NCBI RefSeq assembly: GCF_000369065.1
Contig: NZ_KB849812.1
Location: forward strand, 130,804 to 194,803
DNA from: Acinetobacter haemolyticus CIP 64.3 = MTCC 9819
Lineage (GTDB): Bacteria > Pseudomonadota > Gammaproteobacteria > Pseudomonadales > Moraxellaceae
Length of the DNA stretch: 64,000 nt
Reading direction: 5' to 3'
Under the pieces are notes generated by a model. It searched no databases. It was not told the origin of the DNA and saw only the letters and a list, made by a program, of their open reading frames with translations. The position numbers were made by a program, and so were the translations under genes. This document shows, one piece after another, positions 20,203 to 29,949 of the stretch (positions are counted from its first letter, which is position 1; each line of letters starts with the position of its first letter).

Positions 20203-20763
20203 TTAGGTTACACCTTAAAAACATAGGCTACCCCCTCCGTAAGCGTTTAATATTGCAGCACTTAAGTAAAGATTAGACTAAAGTCTAATCCAGAACAAAA
20301 CATGATTTATTATTAAAAAACAATAAATTAAAATTAAACATCGTTTTATAAGTGAAATAAATATCTCTCATTTTTTTATCAAAAAACTAAATATCCATTT
20401 GTGTTTAAATACAATAAAATTCAAACGTTCAAAAACTGGACAGCATAATCTTTGAAATTCATCTTTCAAAGACAGGACGATGCTTAAAAACATAAGGGAT
20501 TGATTAAAAAGGTTTAATTTTAAATTTTATCTGCATAATGGGCTTATTCCACCCATAAATGATCATTTTTTCTAATCCAATCCCTGTGTTAGCAACAAAA
20601 ATTTAATCTCAACATCTATGAGATGAGTTGGGTAAATCACACAACTCTTTGAAAGATTTTACATGGATGATCGAAGTTAGTATTTACGATATATTTGCGA
20701 GCAATACAGTTATTCTGCCAAATGTAGCTTTGTGGCAAATAACAACACAAATAAGGATATTGT
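20203..20763. other. Long AT-rich divergent intergenic region
   Basis: A 561-base gap between the HPP/CBS gene and the anion carrier gene, with no convincing gene. It holds a near-palindrome at 20271-20290 and a TCTTTGAAA / TTTCAAAGA hairpin at about 20451-20474. Both divergent genes must take their promoters from it. Confidence 0.5.
20271..20290. promoter_or_regulatory. Near-perfect 20-bp palindrome, possible operator
   Basis: GATTAGACTA-AAGTCTAATC: nine of ten base pairs match about the centre, with no T tract behind it, so an operator is likelier than a terminator. It lies 69-88 bases upstream of the HPP/CBS reading frame. No known regulator box was recognised. Confidence 0.35.
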
Positions 20764-22179
20764 ATGAATGTTCCTCACTTAGAAACACCAACCAATGCGA
20801 TGCCGAAAGGTGTACTCCGCGGTTGGGTGATTATTGCGATTGCAGCCCTGCTGTCATTCGGTTTATATGAAATTCTCCCCTATGAGCAAAATGCCAACAA
20901 AGGTTTAAGTTTATTATTCTTTATTGGTGTTTTATGGCTCACCGAAGCAATCCACATCACCATTACAGCACTGCTGGTTCCTGTACTCGCTGTACTCATC
21001 GGAATGCCAAGTGTGGGTAGTAATGATGAAGTCAGTCCAATCACGACAACTAAAGCACTAAGTACTTTCGCCGATCCGATTATTTTCATATTTTTTGGCG
21101 GTTTTGCTTTAGCAACAGCCTTACATGTGCAAAAGCTTGATCGAAAAATCGCGATGTGGGTGATTGCCTTATCACGAGGGCATTTAGGTTTAGCGGTCTT
21201 GGCGATCTGTATTGTGACTGCATTTTTATCAATGTGGATTTCTAACACCGCAACCGCAGCGATGATGCTCCCACTTGCATTGGGTTTATTAACGCATTTG
21301 GATGTTGCCAAAGAACGTAAAACTTTCGTCTTTATTCTACTGGGTATTGCGTATTCAGCCAATATTGGCGGTTTAGGGACGTTGGTTGGCTCACCACCAA
21401 ACGCCATTGCAGCAAAAGCTTTAGGTTACGATTTCGCAGACTGGATGAAAATCGGTTTACCGCTGATGTTATTAATTTTCCCAGCCATGCTCGTCAGTTT
21501 GTATTTCATTTTGCGTCCTAAATTAAATCACAGAGTTGAATTTAAAGCTGAATCGATTCCTTGGAACCGCGACCGTCTACTGACCATGATTTTATTTATT
21601 GTCACTGCAATCGGCTGGATTTTTGGCAAAAGTGTAAGTGAGAAATTCGGAATCAGCCAACCAGATACATGGGTCGCTCTGAGCGCTGCGTGTATGGTGG
21701 TGATATTAGGTATTGCCACATGGAAAGATATTTCAGATAACACCGATTGGGGTGTACTCATGTTATTCGGTGGTGGTCTAACGTTAAGTGCGGTTTTAAA
21801 AGATTCAGGTTCTTCGTTAGTCCTTGGTCAAACGCTGGCAAATGCTTTCGGCGATGCATCTCCGTTCGTTGTCATCGTTGTTGTTGCCGCCTTTATTATT
21901 TTCTTAACCGAGTTGACCAGTAATACTGCATCTGCAGCTTTACTAGTTCCTGTATTTGCTGCAATCGCTGCACAGATGGGATTACCAAAAGAAATTCTTG
22001 TGATTGTGATTGGTATCGGTGCGTCATGTGCCTTTATGCTTCCTGTTGCAACGCCACCAAATGCGATTGTATTTGGTACTGGGCATATTCAACAAAGTGA
22101 AATGATGAAAGTCGGCTTTATGTTGAATATATTATGTGTGGCAGTTGTATCGATCTTTATCTATCTTTTCTTCCTCTAA
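20764..22179 (+). CDS. DASS-family sodium:anion symporter (SLC13 type)
   Basis: Inner-membrane carrier of the divalent anion:Na+ symporter family, which takes up dicarboxylates, citrate, sulfate or similar anions. The 471-aa protein has about 11-12 hydrophobic helices and the two family SNT motifs (W-I-S-N-T-A-T-A-A-M-M-L-P and L-T-S-N-T-A-S-A-A-L-L-V-P) that form the sodium and anion site, plus LGTLVGSPPNAIA and P-V-A-T-P-P-N-A-I-V-F. The exact substrate cannot be read off. AAGGA ribosome site; it ends in a terminator. Confidence 0.9.
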   Translation: MNVPHLETPTNAMPKGVLRGWVIIAIAALLSFGLYEILPYEQNANKGLSLLFFIGVLWLTEAIHITITALLVPVLAVLIGMPSVGSNDEVSPITTTKALSTFADPIIFIFFGGFALATALHVQKLDRKIAMWVIALSRGHLGLAVLAICIVTAFLSMWISNTATAAMMLPLALGLLTHLDVAKERKTFVFILLGIAYSANIGGLGTLVGSPPNAIAAKALGYDFADWMKIGLPLMLLIFPAMLVSLYFILRPKLNHRVEFKAESIPWNRDRLLTMILFIVTAIGWIFGKSVSEKFGISQPDTWVALSAACMVVILGIATWKDISDNTDWGVLMLFGGGLTLSAVLKDSGSSLVLGQTLANAFGDASPFVVIVVVAAFIIFLTELTSNTASAALLVPVFAAIAAQMGLPKEILVIVIGIGASCAFMLPVATPPNAIVFGTGHIQQSEMMKVGFMLNILCVAVVSIFIYLFFL

Positions 22180-22224
22180 TTTTGAGGCATAAAGATCTAT
22201 CGATTTGAAAAAGTCCAAATAAAA

Positions 22225-22254
22225 AAAACAGCCCGCAATGCGGGCTGTTTTTTT
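22225..22254. terminator. Bidirectional terminator after the anion symporter gene
   Basis: AAAACAGCCCGCA / TGCGGGCTGTTTT hairpin with T runs in both directions, between converging genes. Confidence 0.93.
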
Positions 22255-22264
22255 AACAAATGAA

Positions 22265-23551
22265 TTAATTCATTTTTGCAACACCTAACCAAGTAAAGGT
22301 GTTTGGCACATCATTTAATTGAATGGTTTGTTTGATTTTCAAGTTTTTTAAATCAAGTTCAATAATTGTTTTTGCTTCAGTGTTATTGATAAAAACGGTA
22401 TCCGAAGCAGCATTGACCACTAAACGACTTTTAGAAAGCTCAGTACCAACAACATTGTTAATCGCCTGAATTTGACCTAATCGTTGCCAAGTTTGTGTAT
22501 CAATCACATGTACAGTTCCCATACTATCTAAAATCGCGAGATAACGTCCAGTTGCATCAAAGCTTTGCTGTAAGCGTCGAACAGCCGTTGTCCCATCCAA
22601 CTCTTTTGCATCTGCTGACCAATTTAAACTGGTTGCATTTAATTTCTCAGGATCAACAATAAATAAAGCATGGGTGCCTGATGCAAATGCAGCAAATTGA
22701 TTAATTTTCTCATGCCCTGCAATTGTACTAATACGTATTAATTGATCATTTTGATCTGTTATTTTAATTTTTTTATCAACAAAAGTATCTTTCTTCTGTT
22801 CAACCACCAAAACACCATCTTCACAGCCAAATGCAGCATATTTAGCAATCGAGGCTGCCCCGTGTAAACGATTACATGGATTGGTTAAACTCTGCTCTTC
22901 ATGGAAGTGATCACCATGAATATGATAGCTTTTGACTATGCTTAATGTGCTCGCATCTGTCGGCATATAAGTACTTAACACATACTCGCCACGTGGTTCA
23001 GCAACACCATGATGTCCTTTCGGTAGTTTTTGAGTCGCAATACTTTTCTGTGCAATCATACTATCCGTAAACACTTCAAACTTAGACACCTCCGAAGCAC
23101 TACCATCATAGAACAATGCTGCCGTACCATTGAAACTACGATAATGAGCAGGTGTCGTACCACTCAATTGGAACGTTAAGATATTAGGTGTATTGATTTT
23201 GAGTTGGTTGCTTTGCGTAAAGACACCACCATCAGCAAATTGCACCACCCCATTATTACGGCTCAACATCACTGCATAACGTAATTGAGGGCTGCTATAC
23301 ATCGCTGAAGGCATGTAATTTAATGCTTTGGTATCAATCACTTTCTGATCTTTAAGATCATAGACCGATAACGAAGGACGCTCTGTATCCGCATTGGCAA
23401 TCGCTAGGCGACCTTCATGACTTTGAGCTGGCTGTTCAGGCTTTTGTGTATTTGATGATGAGCTAGATGAGTTACTACTCCCCCCACATGCTGACAACAA
23501 CACACTGCTGAATAAAACACTTAGTAGATAAGTTTGTTTTAACCTATTCAT
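22265..23551 (-). CDS. Beta-propeller lipoprotein, AztD-like, probably zinc-linked
   Basis: A 428-aa lipoprotein (lipobox LSAC, then a Gly/Ser-rich linker). The rest looks like a seven-bladed propeller: repeated strands such as GRLAIANADTERPSLSVYDL and RYLAILDSMGTVHVIDTQT. A histidine cluster H-I-H-G-D-H-F-H lies about mid-chain. Fold, opening motif and His cluster recall AztD, the periplasmic zinc chaperone of AztABC importers. A near-consensus Zur box 38 bases upstream supports a role in zinc shortage. No AztABC or Znu genes are in the window. I chose ATG 23551, preceded by AGGA, over an upstream frame opening at 23608, which would put residues before the signal. Confidence 0.68.
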   Translation of the reverse strand: MNRLKQTYLLSVLFSSVLLSACGGSSNSSSSSSNTQKPEQPAQSHEGRLAIANADTERPSLSVYDLKDQKVIDTKALNYMPSAMYSSPQLRYAVMLSRNNGVVQFADGGVFTQSNQLKINTPNILTFQLSGTTPAHYRSFNGTAALFYDGSASEVSKFEVFTDSMIAQKSIATQKLPKGHHGVAEPRGEYVLSTYMPTDASTLSIVKSYHIHGDHFHEEQSLTNPCNRLHGAASIAKYAAFGCEDGVLVVEQKKDTFVDKKIKITDQNDQLIRISTIAGHEKINQFAAFASGTHALFIVDPEKLNATSLNWSADAKELDGTTAVRRLQQSFDATGRYLAILDSMGTVHVIDTQTWQRLGQIQAINNVVGTELSKSRLVVNAASDTVFINNTEAKTIIELDLKNLKIKQTIQLNDVPNTFTWLGVAKMN

Positions 23552-23588
23552 GCTTATTTTTCCTGTTGGACTGATTTGTATTAATTTT

Positions 23589-23610
23589 GAAACGTTATAA
23601 CATAACATTT
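23589..23610 (-). promoter_or_regulatory. Putative Zur (zinc uptake regulator) box
   Basis: Plus-strand halves GAAACGTTATA and ACATAACATTT make a 22-bp dyad close to the gammaproteobacterial Zur consensus GAAATGTTATA-N-TATAACATTTC. It lies 38-59 bases upstream of the propeller gene start, where Zur with zinc would block transcription. The assignment comes from recalled consensus, not a search. Confidence 0.65.
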
Positions 23611-23706
23611 ACTTAAAATTAATGCTTCCTTTTATTTTTTTCAGTCTTCACAAAGCCTATTCGTCAAAATCAAACTCTAAGGAACTGTATTGTTTAATAA
23701 AATCCT

Positions 23707-24501
23707 TTAGATAATTTTTTCGTTGAGATAACGCCAATAACGTTTTGGTAAATACTGCACATGCAATTTCACATTCTGACGCTCTTTAATATTGATACTA
23801 TTAAAATAATCTTTCCAAAGCTGATCATATAATTCTTCGTGTTCATCTAATTCTAATTGGAAATTTTGACTGGCACCATTTTCGATATTATGGTCAATCT
23901 GATGGGCTTCTAAAGAGACTTCATGGATCTCGTGTAAGTCATAATACAATCCATATTTGCGTTGTTCGTCATAAATCAACCAACGTTGATCTTGATAACG
24001 ACGTTTAAAATGCGGTTGAATCAAAGGCAATACATTAAAATCAGGACGTACCAAACTTAAAAACAATCCATCTGTGGTTTTCTTAAAACGTACAAAAGCT
24101 TCCATGCGATGCTTTTCACGTCCCACCTTTTTGGTCCATTGTGAAATCGCCAAAACACTGGGATGCGAATAATTCTTCTCAACTGAATGTTGATGCCGAA
24201 AGACGTAGATACAGTAATTAAATAAATGCTGATAAGCATTCAAGGATTCTGATAAATAGGCAAAATAAAATTGTCTCAAAGATGAATACGACAATTTCTG
24301 CTGTAAGGCTGACCAAACACGTGCTGCATGTTGCTCATGATTTGGAATTTCAACCACCGTCGCGAATAAGCCATGCTGTGCGCCTTGGTTTAAACAGAGT
24401 TGCACGTGAAATTCTTTAAATTGGAACGCACGAAATACGCAGTTGAGCAAACCGACCATTGAACCATCAAAGTAATAATAAACCACAGCATCACTGAGCA
24501 T
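23707..24501 (-). CDS. TIGR03915-type putative DNA metabolism protein (DUF4130)
   Basis: A 264-aa protein of the family always found next to a specific radical SAM protein, with which it is thought to act in DNA repair or modification; the reaction is not known. The start M-L-S-D-A-V-V-Y-Y-Y-F-D-G-S-M-V-G-L-L-N-C-V-F and the middle HRMEAFVRFKKT...D-G-L-F-L-S-L-V-R-P-D-F-N-V-L-P-L are family-like. The C-terminus (DYFNSINIKERQNVKLHVQYLPKRYWRYL) is typical too. Its start lies two bases after the stop of the radical SAM gene, so the pair is one transcript. Confidence 0.82.
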   Translation of the reverse strand: MLSDAVVYYYFDGSMVGLLNCVFRAFQFKEFHVQLCLNQGAQHGLFATVVEIPNHEQHAARVWSALQQKLSYSSLRQFYFAYLSESLNAYQHLFNYCIYVFRHQHSVEKNYSHPSVLAISQWTKKVGREKHRMEAFVRFKKTTDGLFLSLVRPDFNVLPLIQPHFKRRYQDQRWLIYDEQRKYGLYYDLHEIHEVSLEAHQIDHNIENGASQNFQLELDEHEELYDQLWKDYFNSINIKERQNVKLHVQYLPKRYWRYLNEKII

Positions 24502-24503
24502 AT

Positions 24504-25766
24504 TTAGAATCCTAAACTCAGCTGTGGTGACAGTTGTTTCACGTATTTAGATGAACCCTGCGTTAATATTTGCTGACGAATATCAGTCGTAGAAAGTTCT
24601 TTTTGAAACCGTGGACTATCTTCACAACGAATAAAAAACTTAGCACGTGAATACGCCACACCGAGTTGTTTCAACAAATCAATATGCACCTTTCCAAAAC
24701 GTCGTGCTTGTACGATTTTCTTGGCTGATTTCACTCCGATGCCGGGTACACGAAGGATCATGCGATAGTCAGCACGATTTAAATCCACTGGAAACTGCTC
24801 AGGATGACGCAACGCCCAACTCAGTTTTGGGTCTACATCTAAATCAAGATGTGGGTGTTTTTCATTGACGATTTCATTGACTTCAAAACCATAAAAACGC
24901 ATCAACCAATCACTTTGATAAAGACGATTTTCACGTAACAAAGGTGGTGCTGAACCGACAGCAGGAAGATAATTATTTTCTGTGTTGATTGGAATATAAC
25001 CTGAGAAATACACCCGTTTCAGTTTAAATTCCTTGTAATGTCGATCTGCCATTACAAGTACGTCTTGATCAGTTTCCTGATGTGCGCCAACCACCATTTG
25101 TGTGGTCTGTCCTGCGGGTACATATTTTGGAACATGCTTAATAATTTGACGTTCATCTTTGAGTTGAATCAGTCGATCTCGAACCAAACCTAAATCTTTT
25201 TGCACTTCTTGATGTGATTTTTCAGGGGCAAACGCTTTTAATCCGATCTCAGTTGGCATTTCTAAATTGATGCTCATACGGTCAGCATAAAGCCCTGCTT
25301 CATGAATCAGTTCAGGCGATGCACCGGGAATGGTTTTGAGGTGAATATAGCCATTAAAATTTTCCTCTAGACGTAGTTTTTTCACCACTTGAAGCATCCG
25401 CTCCATCGTATGGTCTGCGGATTTAAAAATCCCTGAGCTAAGAAATAATCCCTCAATATAATTACGACGATAAAAATTAATGGTCAGATCAACCACTTCT
25501 TGTACGGTAAATGCAGCACGTTTGACATCATTAGAACGGCGTGACACACAATAGGCACAATCAAAGATACAGACATTACTGAACAGGATTTTCAGTAATG
25601 AAACACAACGACCATCTTCGGTATAACTATGGCAAATCCCTGACCGACTGGCATCACCTAGGCCCTTGTCTTTATTTTTACGGTCACTACCACTGGATGA
25701 ACAGGACACGTCATATTTGGCAGCGTCCGCAAGAATTTGCAATTTTTCACGAATGCGATCAGACAT
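24504..25766 (-). CDS. TIGR03916-type radical SAM protein, putative DNA repair or modification
   Basis: Radical SAM enzyme of 420 aa. The iron-sulfur cysteines are in C-I-F-D-C-A-Y-C (C-x3-C-x2-C) near residue 66, preceded by further Cys residues (C-H-S-Y-T-E-D-G-R-C). The C-terminus has a helix-hairpin-helix DNA-binding motif (RVPGIGVKSAKKIVQARR, about residues 343-360). This combination defines the putative DNA modification/repair radical SAM family. It precedes its usual partner by two bases. A perfect dyad lies about 90 bases upstream. Confidence 0.88.
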   Translation of the reverse strand: MSDRIREKLQILADAAKYDVSCSSSGSDRKNKDKGLGDASRSGICHSYTEDGRCVSLLKILFSNVCIFDCAYCVSRRSNDVKRAAFTVQEVVDLTINFYRRNYIEGLFLSSGIFKSADHTMERMLQVVKKLRLEENFNGYIHLKTIPGASPELIHEAGLYADRMSINLEMPTEIGLKAFAPEKSHQEVQKDLGLVRDRLIQLKDERQIIKHVPKYVPAGQTTQMVVGAHQETDQDVLVMADRHYKEFKLKRVYFSGYIPINTENNYLPAVGSAPPLLRENRLYQSDWLMRFYGFEVNEIVNEKHPHLDLDVDPKLSWALRHPEQFPVDLNRADYRMILRVPGIGVKSAKKIVQARRFGKVHIDLLKQLGVAYSRAKFFIRCEDSPRFQKELSTTDIRQQILTQGSSKYVKQLSPQLSLGF

Positions 25767-25851
25767 ATCAAACGACCTGATGAGAACAGAGAATATCGTT
25801 TAAAAATTAGCATTTTCATATTGTGAAATTAAGAGCATGGGAGATGCAATG

Positions 25852-25866
25852 CGTCACGTGGTGACG
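25852..25866. promoter_or_regulatory. Perfect dyad upstream of the radical SAM gene pair
   Basis: CGTCAC-GTG-GTGACG, a perfect 6-bp inverted repeat about a 3-base centre, 86-100 bases before the radical SAM start. It may be an operator, or part of a weak terminator read rightwards (TTTT follows). Not a recognised Acinetobacter damage box. Confidence 0.35.
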
Positions 25867-25987
25867 TTTTATTCTGATCTTAGTAAAAGGTACAAAATAT
25901 TGCTACAATTAAAGTCATGGTTAGGAATTGCAAATAAAACAAAATTATCAATTACGCTAACCGAAAAAACGTCTTACTAAAAACCAT

Positions 25988-26761
25988 ATGAGCTTTGTAC
26001 AGCGAATGTTTGGATATATTATTGCTCTTTGGATCATTCTTATTATTAAAATTACTTTTATTAAAAAGACTCATACCGTTGGTCTACTTTTGATTATTTC
26101 CAGTACCATAATCTTATTACAGTACTGTTATTCTGAAATTAAAAGTCTTCCGCCCAACATCAACACCTATAAAAAACTGTGCGGCGTCTATAAATATGAA
26201 GAATTTATAAGTTCAAATAGAGGTAAAGGTAGTTATAACTTCTATTTTCAATTAAGTGATTATGGAGATTACTCTTACAATATCAATCACACGAAAGCCA
26301 TCCACTATGGTTATAACAGTTCAAAAAAGCTGAGATTAGACAAGTTACAAAATAATCAAGATATATGTTTGCATGTTAGTATGAATGCTTATCAGGCAGA
26401 TCGTATCAATGAGCTACTAGATATTGAATATTTAGCTCCAGACTACGAGTTTGAATTTAAAAAGATATGTGGTCGGCAAATTGCCTCAGAATATTCACAA
26501 GGCATGAAAGAGTCTAAAGATAATCCCTACTACTTAATATTCAAATTAGATCAGTATGGTACTTACTCACACTACATCCCACCTCATGGGATCACGCGTT
26601 CTACATTAATTGGTGATGTCATTTATACAAACTCTAACCAAGAAGTATGTCTAATCGCAAAAATACCTAAAGTGAGTATACATGAATCAAAATTTCTAGA
26701 AGACGCAGATATTCTTATGATCGAGTTAGTTGATAAACCTCCAATTTTAAAGAATGAGTAA
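25988..26761 (+). CDS. Membrane-anchored protein with a duplicated extracytoplasmic domain, unknown
   Basis: I do not recognise the family. The 257-aa chain starts with two membrane helices (about 5-25 and 30-47). The rest looks like two copies of one domain: K-K-L-C-G ... YNFYFQLSDYGDYSYNI ... I-C-L-H-V (65-129) and K-K-I-C-G ... YYLIFKLDQYGTYSHYI ... V-C-L-I-A (159-224). Each copy has one Cys at its start and one near its end (65/127 and 161/221), suggesting a disulfide per domain and a periplasmic location. The gene stands alone between a leftward operon and glyQ. Confidence 0.65.
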   Translation: MSFVQRMFGYIIALWIILIIKITFIKKTHTVGLLLIISSTIILLQYCYSEIKSLPPNINTYKKLCGVYKYEEFISSNRGKGSYNFYFQLSDYGDYSYNINHTKAIHYGYNSSKKLRLDKLQNNQDICLHVSMNAYQADRINELLDIEYLAPDYEFEFKKICGRQIASEYSQGMKESKDNPYYLIFKLDQYGTYSHYIPPHGITRSTLIGDVIYTNSNQEVCLIAKIPKVSIHESKFLEDADILMIELVDKPPILKNE

Positions 26762-26850
26762 CCATAAGTTTTTTACACAACGCCTTTGCCACTCCCCCCC
26801 AAAATCCTTATACTTAACCACAATTTTTGTTTGATTCCAGTGGATGCACC

Positions 26851-27840
26851 ATGAGTCGTGCTATATCGCATATTGATACATTTCAGGGCTTAATTCTTGC
26901 CCTACAAAACTATTGGGCGGAGCAAGGCTGCGTCGTATTACAACCATATGATATGGAAATGGGTGCAGGAACATTCCACACTGCAACTTTCTTACGCGCA
27001 TTAGGTCCAGAAACTTGGAACGCGGCTTATGTTCAACCTTCACGCCGTCCGAAAGATGGTCGTTATGGTGAGAACCCAAACCGCTTACAACACTACTATC
27101 AGTTCCAAGTAGTACTTAAGCCAAACCCAGACAATATCCAACAGCTTTATCTTGATTCGTTAAAAGCAATCGGCATCGATACCCTGACTCACGATATTCG
27201 CTTCGTAGAAGACAACTGGGAATCTCCAACACTAGGCGCTTGGGGCTTAGGTTGGGAAGTTTGGTTAAATGGTATGGAAGTGACTCAGTTCACTTACTTC
27301 CAGCAAGTCGGTGGTGTTGAATGCTACCCTGTTACTGGTGAAATCACATACGGTTTAGAACGTCTTGCGATGTACCTTCAAGGTGTAGACTCAGTTTACG
27401 ATCTTGTTTGGACCAAAGGTCAGTTCGGTACAGTAACTTACGGTGATGTATTCCATCAAAATGAAGTAGAACAATCGACCTATAACTTCGAATATGCGCC
27501 AGTCGATAAATTATTTGAATTATTCGATTTCTATGAAGCTGAAGCAGCTCGTTTAATGGAAGCTGAACTTCCACTTCCTGCTTATGAGCAAGTGATTAAA
27601 GCATCGCATAGCTTTAACTTATTAGATGCGCGTGGTGCGATTTCTGTAACTGAGCGTCAACGTTATATTTTACGTGTTCGTACCTTAGCGCGTTCAATCG
27701 CTCAAAGTTATGTGGCTGCGCGTGCGAAACTCGGTTTCCCAATGGCAGAACCACATTTGCGTGATGAAGTATTGGCTCAACTGAAAGCACAAGTTGAAGC
27801 TGAAGCAGCCCAAGCTGAAAAAGCGAAGGAGAATAAATAA
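26851..27840 (+). CDS. glyQ: Glycyl-tRNA synthetase alpha subunit
   Basis: Catalytic subunit of the tetrameric (alpha2-beta2) bacterial glycyl-tRNA synthetase, activating glycine and charging tRNA-Gly. The 329-aa protein starts at ATG 26851 ([15 protein letters not shown]), the family start; an in-frame TTG 24 bases upstream is not needed. Conserved segments include [21 protein letters not shown] and [14 protein letters not shown]. The C-terminus ends in an Ala/Glu/Lys-rich tail. Its stop overlaps the glyS start by one base. Confidence 0.96.
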   Translation: MSRAISHIDTFQGLILALQNYWAEQGCVVLQPYDMEMGAGTFHTATFLRALGPETWNAAYVQPSRRPKDGRYGENPNRLQHYYQFQVVLKPNPDNIQQLYLDSLKAIGIDTLTHDIRFVEDNWESPTLGAWGLGWEVWLNGMEVTQFTYFQQVGGVECYPVTGEITYGLERLAMYLQGVDSVYDLVWTKGQFGTVTYGDVFHQNEVEQSTYNFEYAPVDKLFELFDFYEAEAARLMEAELPLPAYEQVIKASHSFNLLDARGAISVTERQRYILRVRTLARSIAQSYVAARAKLGFPMAEPHLRDEVLAQLKAQVEAEAAQAEKAKENK

Positions 27841-29909
27841 TGACAAAGCATACTGTTTTATTCGAACTTGGCTGTGAAGAACTTCCACCAAAAAGCTTAA
27901 AAACTTTACGTGATGCTTTAAAAGCTGAAACGGAAAAAGGCTTAAAAGATGCAGGCTTAAATTTTGCTGCAATCGAAGCTTATGCCGCGCCACGTCGTTT
28001 GGCATTAAAAATTGTTGATATTGATGCTGCTCAAGCAGACACACAAAAACGTTTTGACGGCCCTGCTGTTCAAGCCGCTTATGATGCAGAAGGCAAACCA
28101 ACTAAAGCACTTGAAGGCTTTATGCGTGGTCAAGGCATTACGGTTGATCAGCTTTCGACGTTCCAAGCAGGTAAAGTTGAAAAAGTGTGCTTCTTGAAAG
28201 ATGTGAAAGGTCAAAGCCTTGATGCTTTACTGCCACAAATTTTACAAACTGCATTAGACAACTTACCTATCGCAAAACGTATGCGTTCAGCAGCAAGTCG
28301 TACTGAATTCGTGCGTCCTGTAAAATGGGTCGTATTGCTGAAAGATGATCAAGTAGTTGAAGCTACCATTCAAGATCATAAAGCAGGTAATGTGACTTAT
28401 GGTCACCGTTTCCATGCACCTGAAGCTGTGACTTTGGCGCACGCAAATGACTACCTTGCTGCTTTAGAAAAAGCTTATGTGGTTGCGAACTTTGAAAAGC
28501 GTCAAGCAACGATTCAAGATCAAGTGAAAAAGTTAGCTGATGAAGTCAATGCAACTGCGATTGTTCCAGCAGATTTACTTGATGAAGTCACCAGCTTAGT
28601 TGAATGGCCAGTTGCATTACGTGCAACTTTTGAAGAGCGTTATTTAGCTGTTCCTCAAGAAGCATTGATTACCACGATGCAGGACAATCAGAAGTATTTC
28701 TGTTTGATCAATGCTGAAGGTAAATTACAGCCTTACTTCATTACTATTTCAAATATTGAGTCGAAAGATCCGATTCAAATTATTGAAGGCAATGAAAAAG
28801 TTGTACGCCCTCGTTTGTCGGATGCAGAATTCTTCTTCTTACAAGATCAAAAGCAACCGCTTGCATCGCGTAAAGAAAAACTCGCGAATATGGTATTCCA
28901 AGCGCAATTGGGTACGCTTTGGAACAAATCAGAACGTATTGCTAAATTAGCCGTTGCACTATCACCAATTACAGGTGCAAATGCAGCCGATGCTGAAAAA
29001 GCAGCATTACTTGCTAAATGTGATTTGACCTCTGAACTTGTCGGTGAATTCCCTGAACTTCAAGGGATTGCAGGCACGTATTATGCTCGCCTTGAAGGTG
29101 AGAATCATGAAGTTGCAGAAGCTTTAGGTGAGCAGTATTTACCTAAGTTTGCGGGTGATGTTTTACCACAAACAAAGACAGGTACAACCATTGCGCTTGC
29201 AGATCGTTTAGATACGCTGGTTGGTATTTTCGGTATTGGTCAAGCACCAACAGGTTCTAAAGACCCGTTTGCATTACGTCGTTCTGCAATCGGTATCTTA
29301 CGTTTAATCATTGAAAATGAACTTGATGTGACGATTGAAGAACTGGTTAACTTTGCGCTTCAAGGTTATGGTGACGTGGTTAAAGATCATGACAAGACGC
29401 GTGCTGATGCCGTTGCATTCCTTGAAGGTCGTTACCGTGCTAAATATGAAGACCAAGGTGTAGCTGTTGATGTGATTCAAGCCGTTCAAGCGCTTGCTCC
29501 AAAATCTCCACTTGATTTTGATAAGCGTGTAACTGCGGTGAATCATTTCCGTACTTTACCAGAAGCGGCTGCATTGGCTGCGGCAAATAAACGTGTTGCC
29601 AATATTCTTGCCAAAGAAGCAACGCCTGAAGGTGCTGTGGTTGAAGCGAATCTAGTTGAAGCGGCTGAAAAAGCGCTTTATGCCGAATTGTCTGCACTCA
29701 CGCCAGTGGTTCAGCCTTTACTTGCTGCACGCAACTACACAGAAGCGTTGTCTAAACTTGCTGCGCTTCGTGCACCAATTGATGCTTTCTTTGAAGGCGT
29801 GATGGTTATGGCAGACGACGCTGAATTGAAAGCCAACCGTTTACGTTTATTGGCTCAGTTGCGTGATTTATTCACAGCAATTGCAGATGTAAGTGTATTG
29901 CAGGGTTAA
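27840..29909 (+). CDS. glyS: Glycyl-tRNA synthetase beta subunit
   Basis: tRNA-binding beta subunit of glycyl-tRNA synthetase. The 689-aa protein begins with the family motif [11 protein letters not shown] (about residues 8-18) and has the conserved LEGLDDALIT-type region as [17 protein letters not shown], the HD-like core [11 protein letters not shown], and [11 protein letters not shown]. Translation is coupled with glyQ (TAATG overlap). A terminator follows the stop. Confidence 0.96.
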   Translation: MTKHTVLFELGCEELPPKSLKTLRDALKAETEKGLKDAGLNFAAIEAYAAPRRLALKIVDIDAAQADTQKRFDGPAVQAAYDAEGKPTKALEGFMRGQGITVDQLSTFQAGKVEKVCFLKDVKGQSLDALLPQILQTALDNLPIAKRMRSAASRTEFVRPVKWVVLLKDDQVVEATIQDHKAGNVTYGHRFHAPEAVTLAHANDYLAALEKAYVVANFEKRQATIQDQVKKLADEVNATAIVPADLLDEVTSLVEWPVALRATFEERYLAVPQEALITTMQDNQKYFCLINAEGKLQPYFITISNIESKDPIQIIEGNEKVVRPRLSDAEFFFLQDQKQPLASRKEKLANMVFQAQLGTLWNKSERIAKLAVALSPITGANAADAEKAALLAKCDLTSELVGEFPELQGIAGTYYARLEGENHEVAEALGEQYLPKFAGDVLPQTKTGTTIALADRLDTLVGIFGIGQAPTGSKDPFALRRSAIGILRLIIENELDVTIEELVNFALQGYGDVVKDHDKTRADAVAFLEGRYRAKYEDQGVAVDVIQAVQALAPKSPLDFDKRVTAVNHFRTLPEAAALAAANKRVANILAKEATPEGAVVEANLVEAAEKALYAELSALTPVVQPLLAARNYTEALSKLAALRAPIDAFFEGVMVMADDAELKANRLRLLAQLRDLFTAIADVSVLQG

Positions 29910-29922
29910 CTAGTCATGTAAT

Positions 29923-29949
29923 AAAAAACCCGCTTAGAGCGGGTTTTTT
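29923..29949. terminator. Bidirectional terminator after glyS
   Basis: AAAAAACCCGCT / AGCGGGTTTTTT hairpin with a three-base loop. It touches the end of the converging GNAT gene. Confidence 0.92.
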
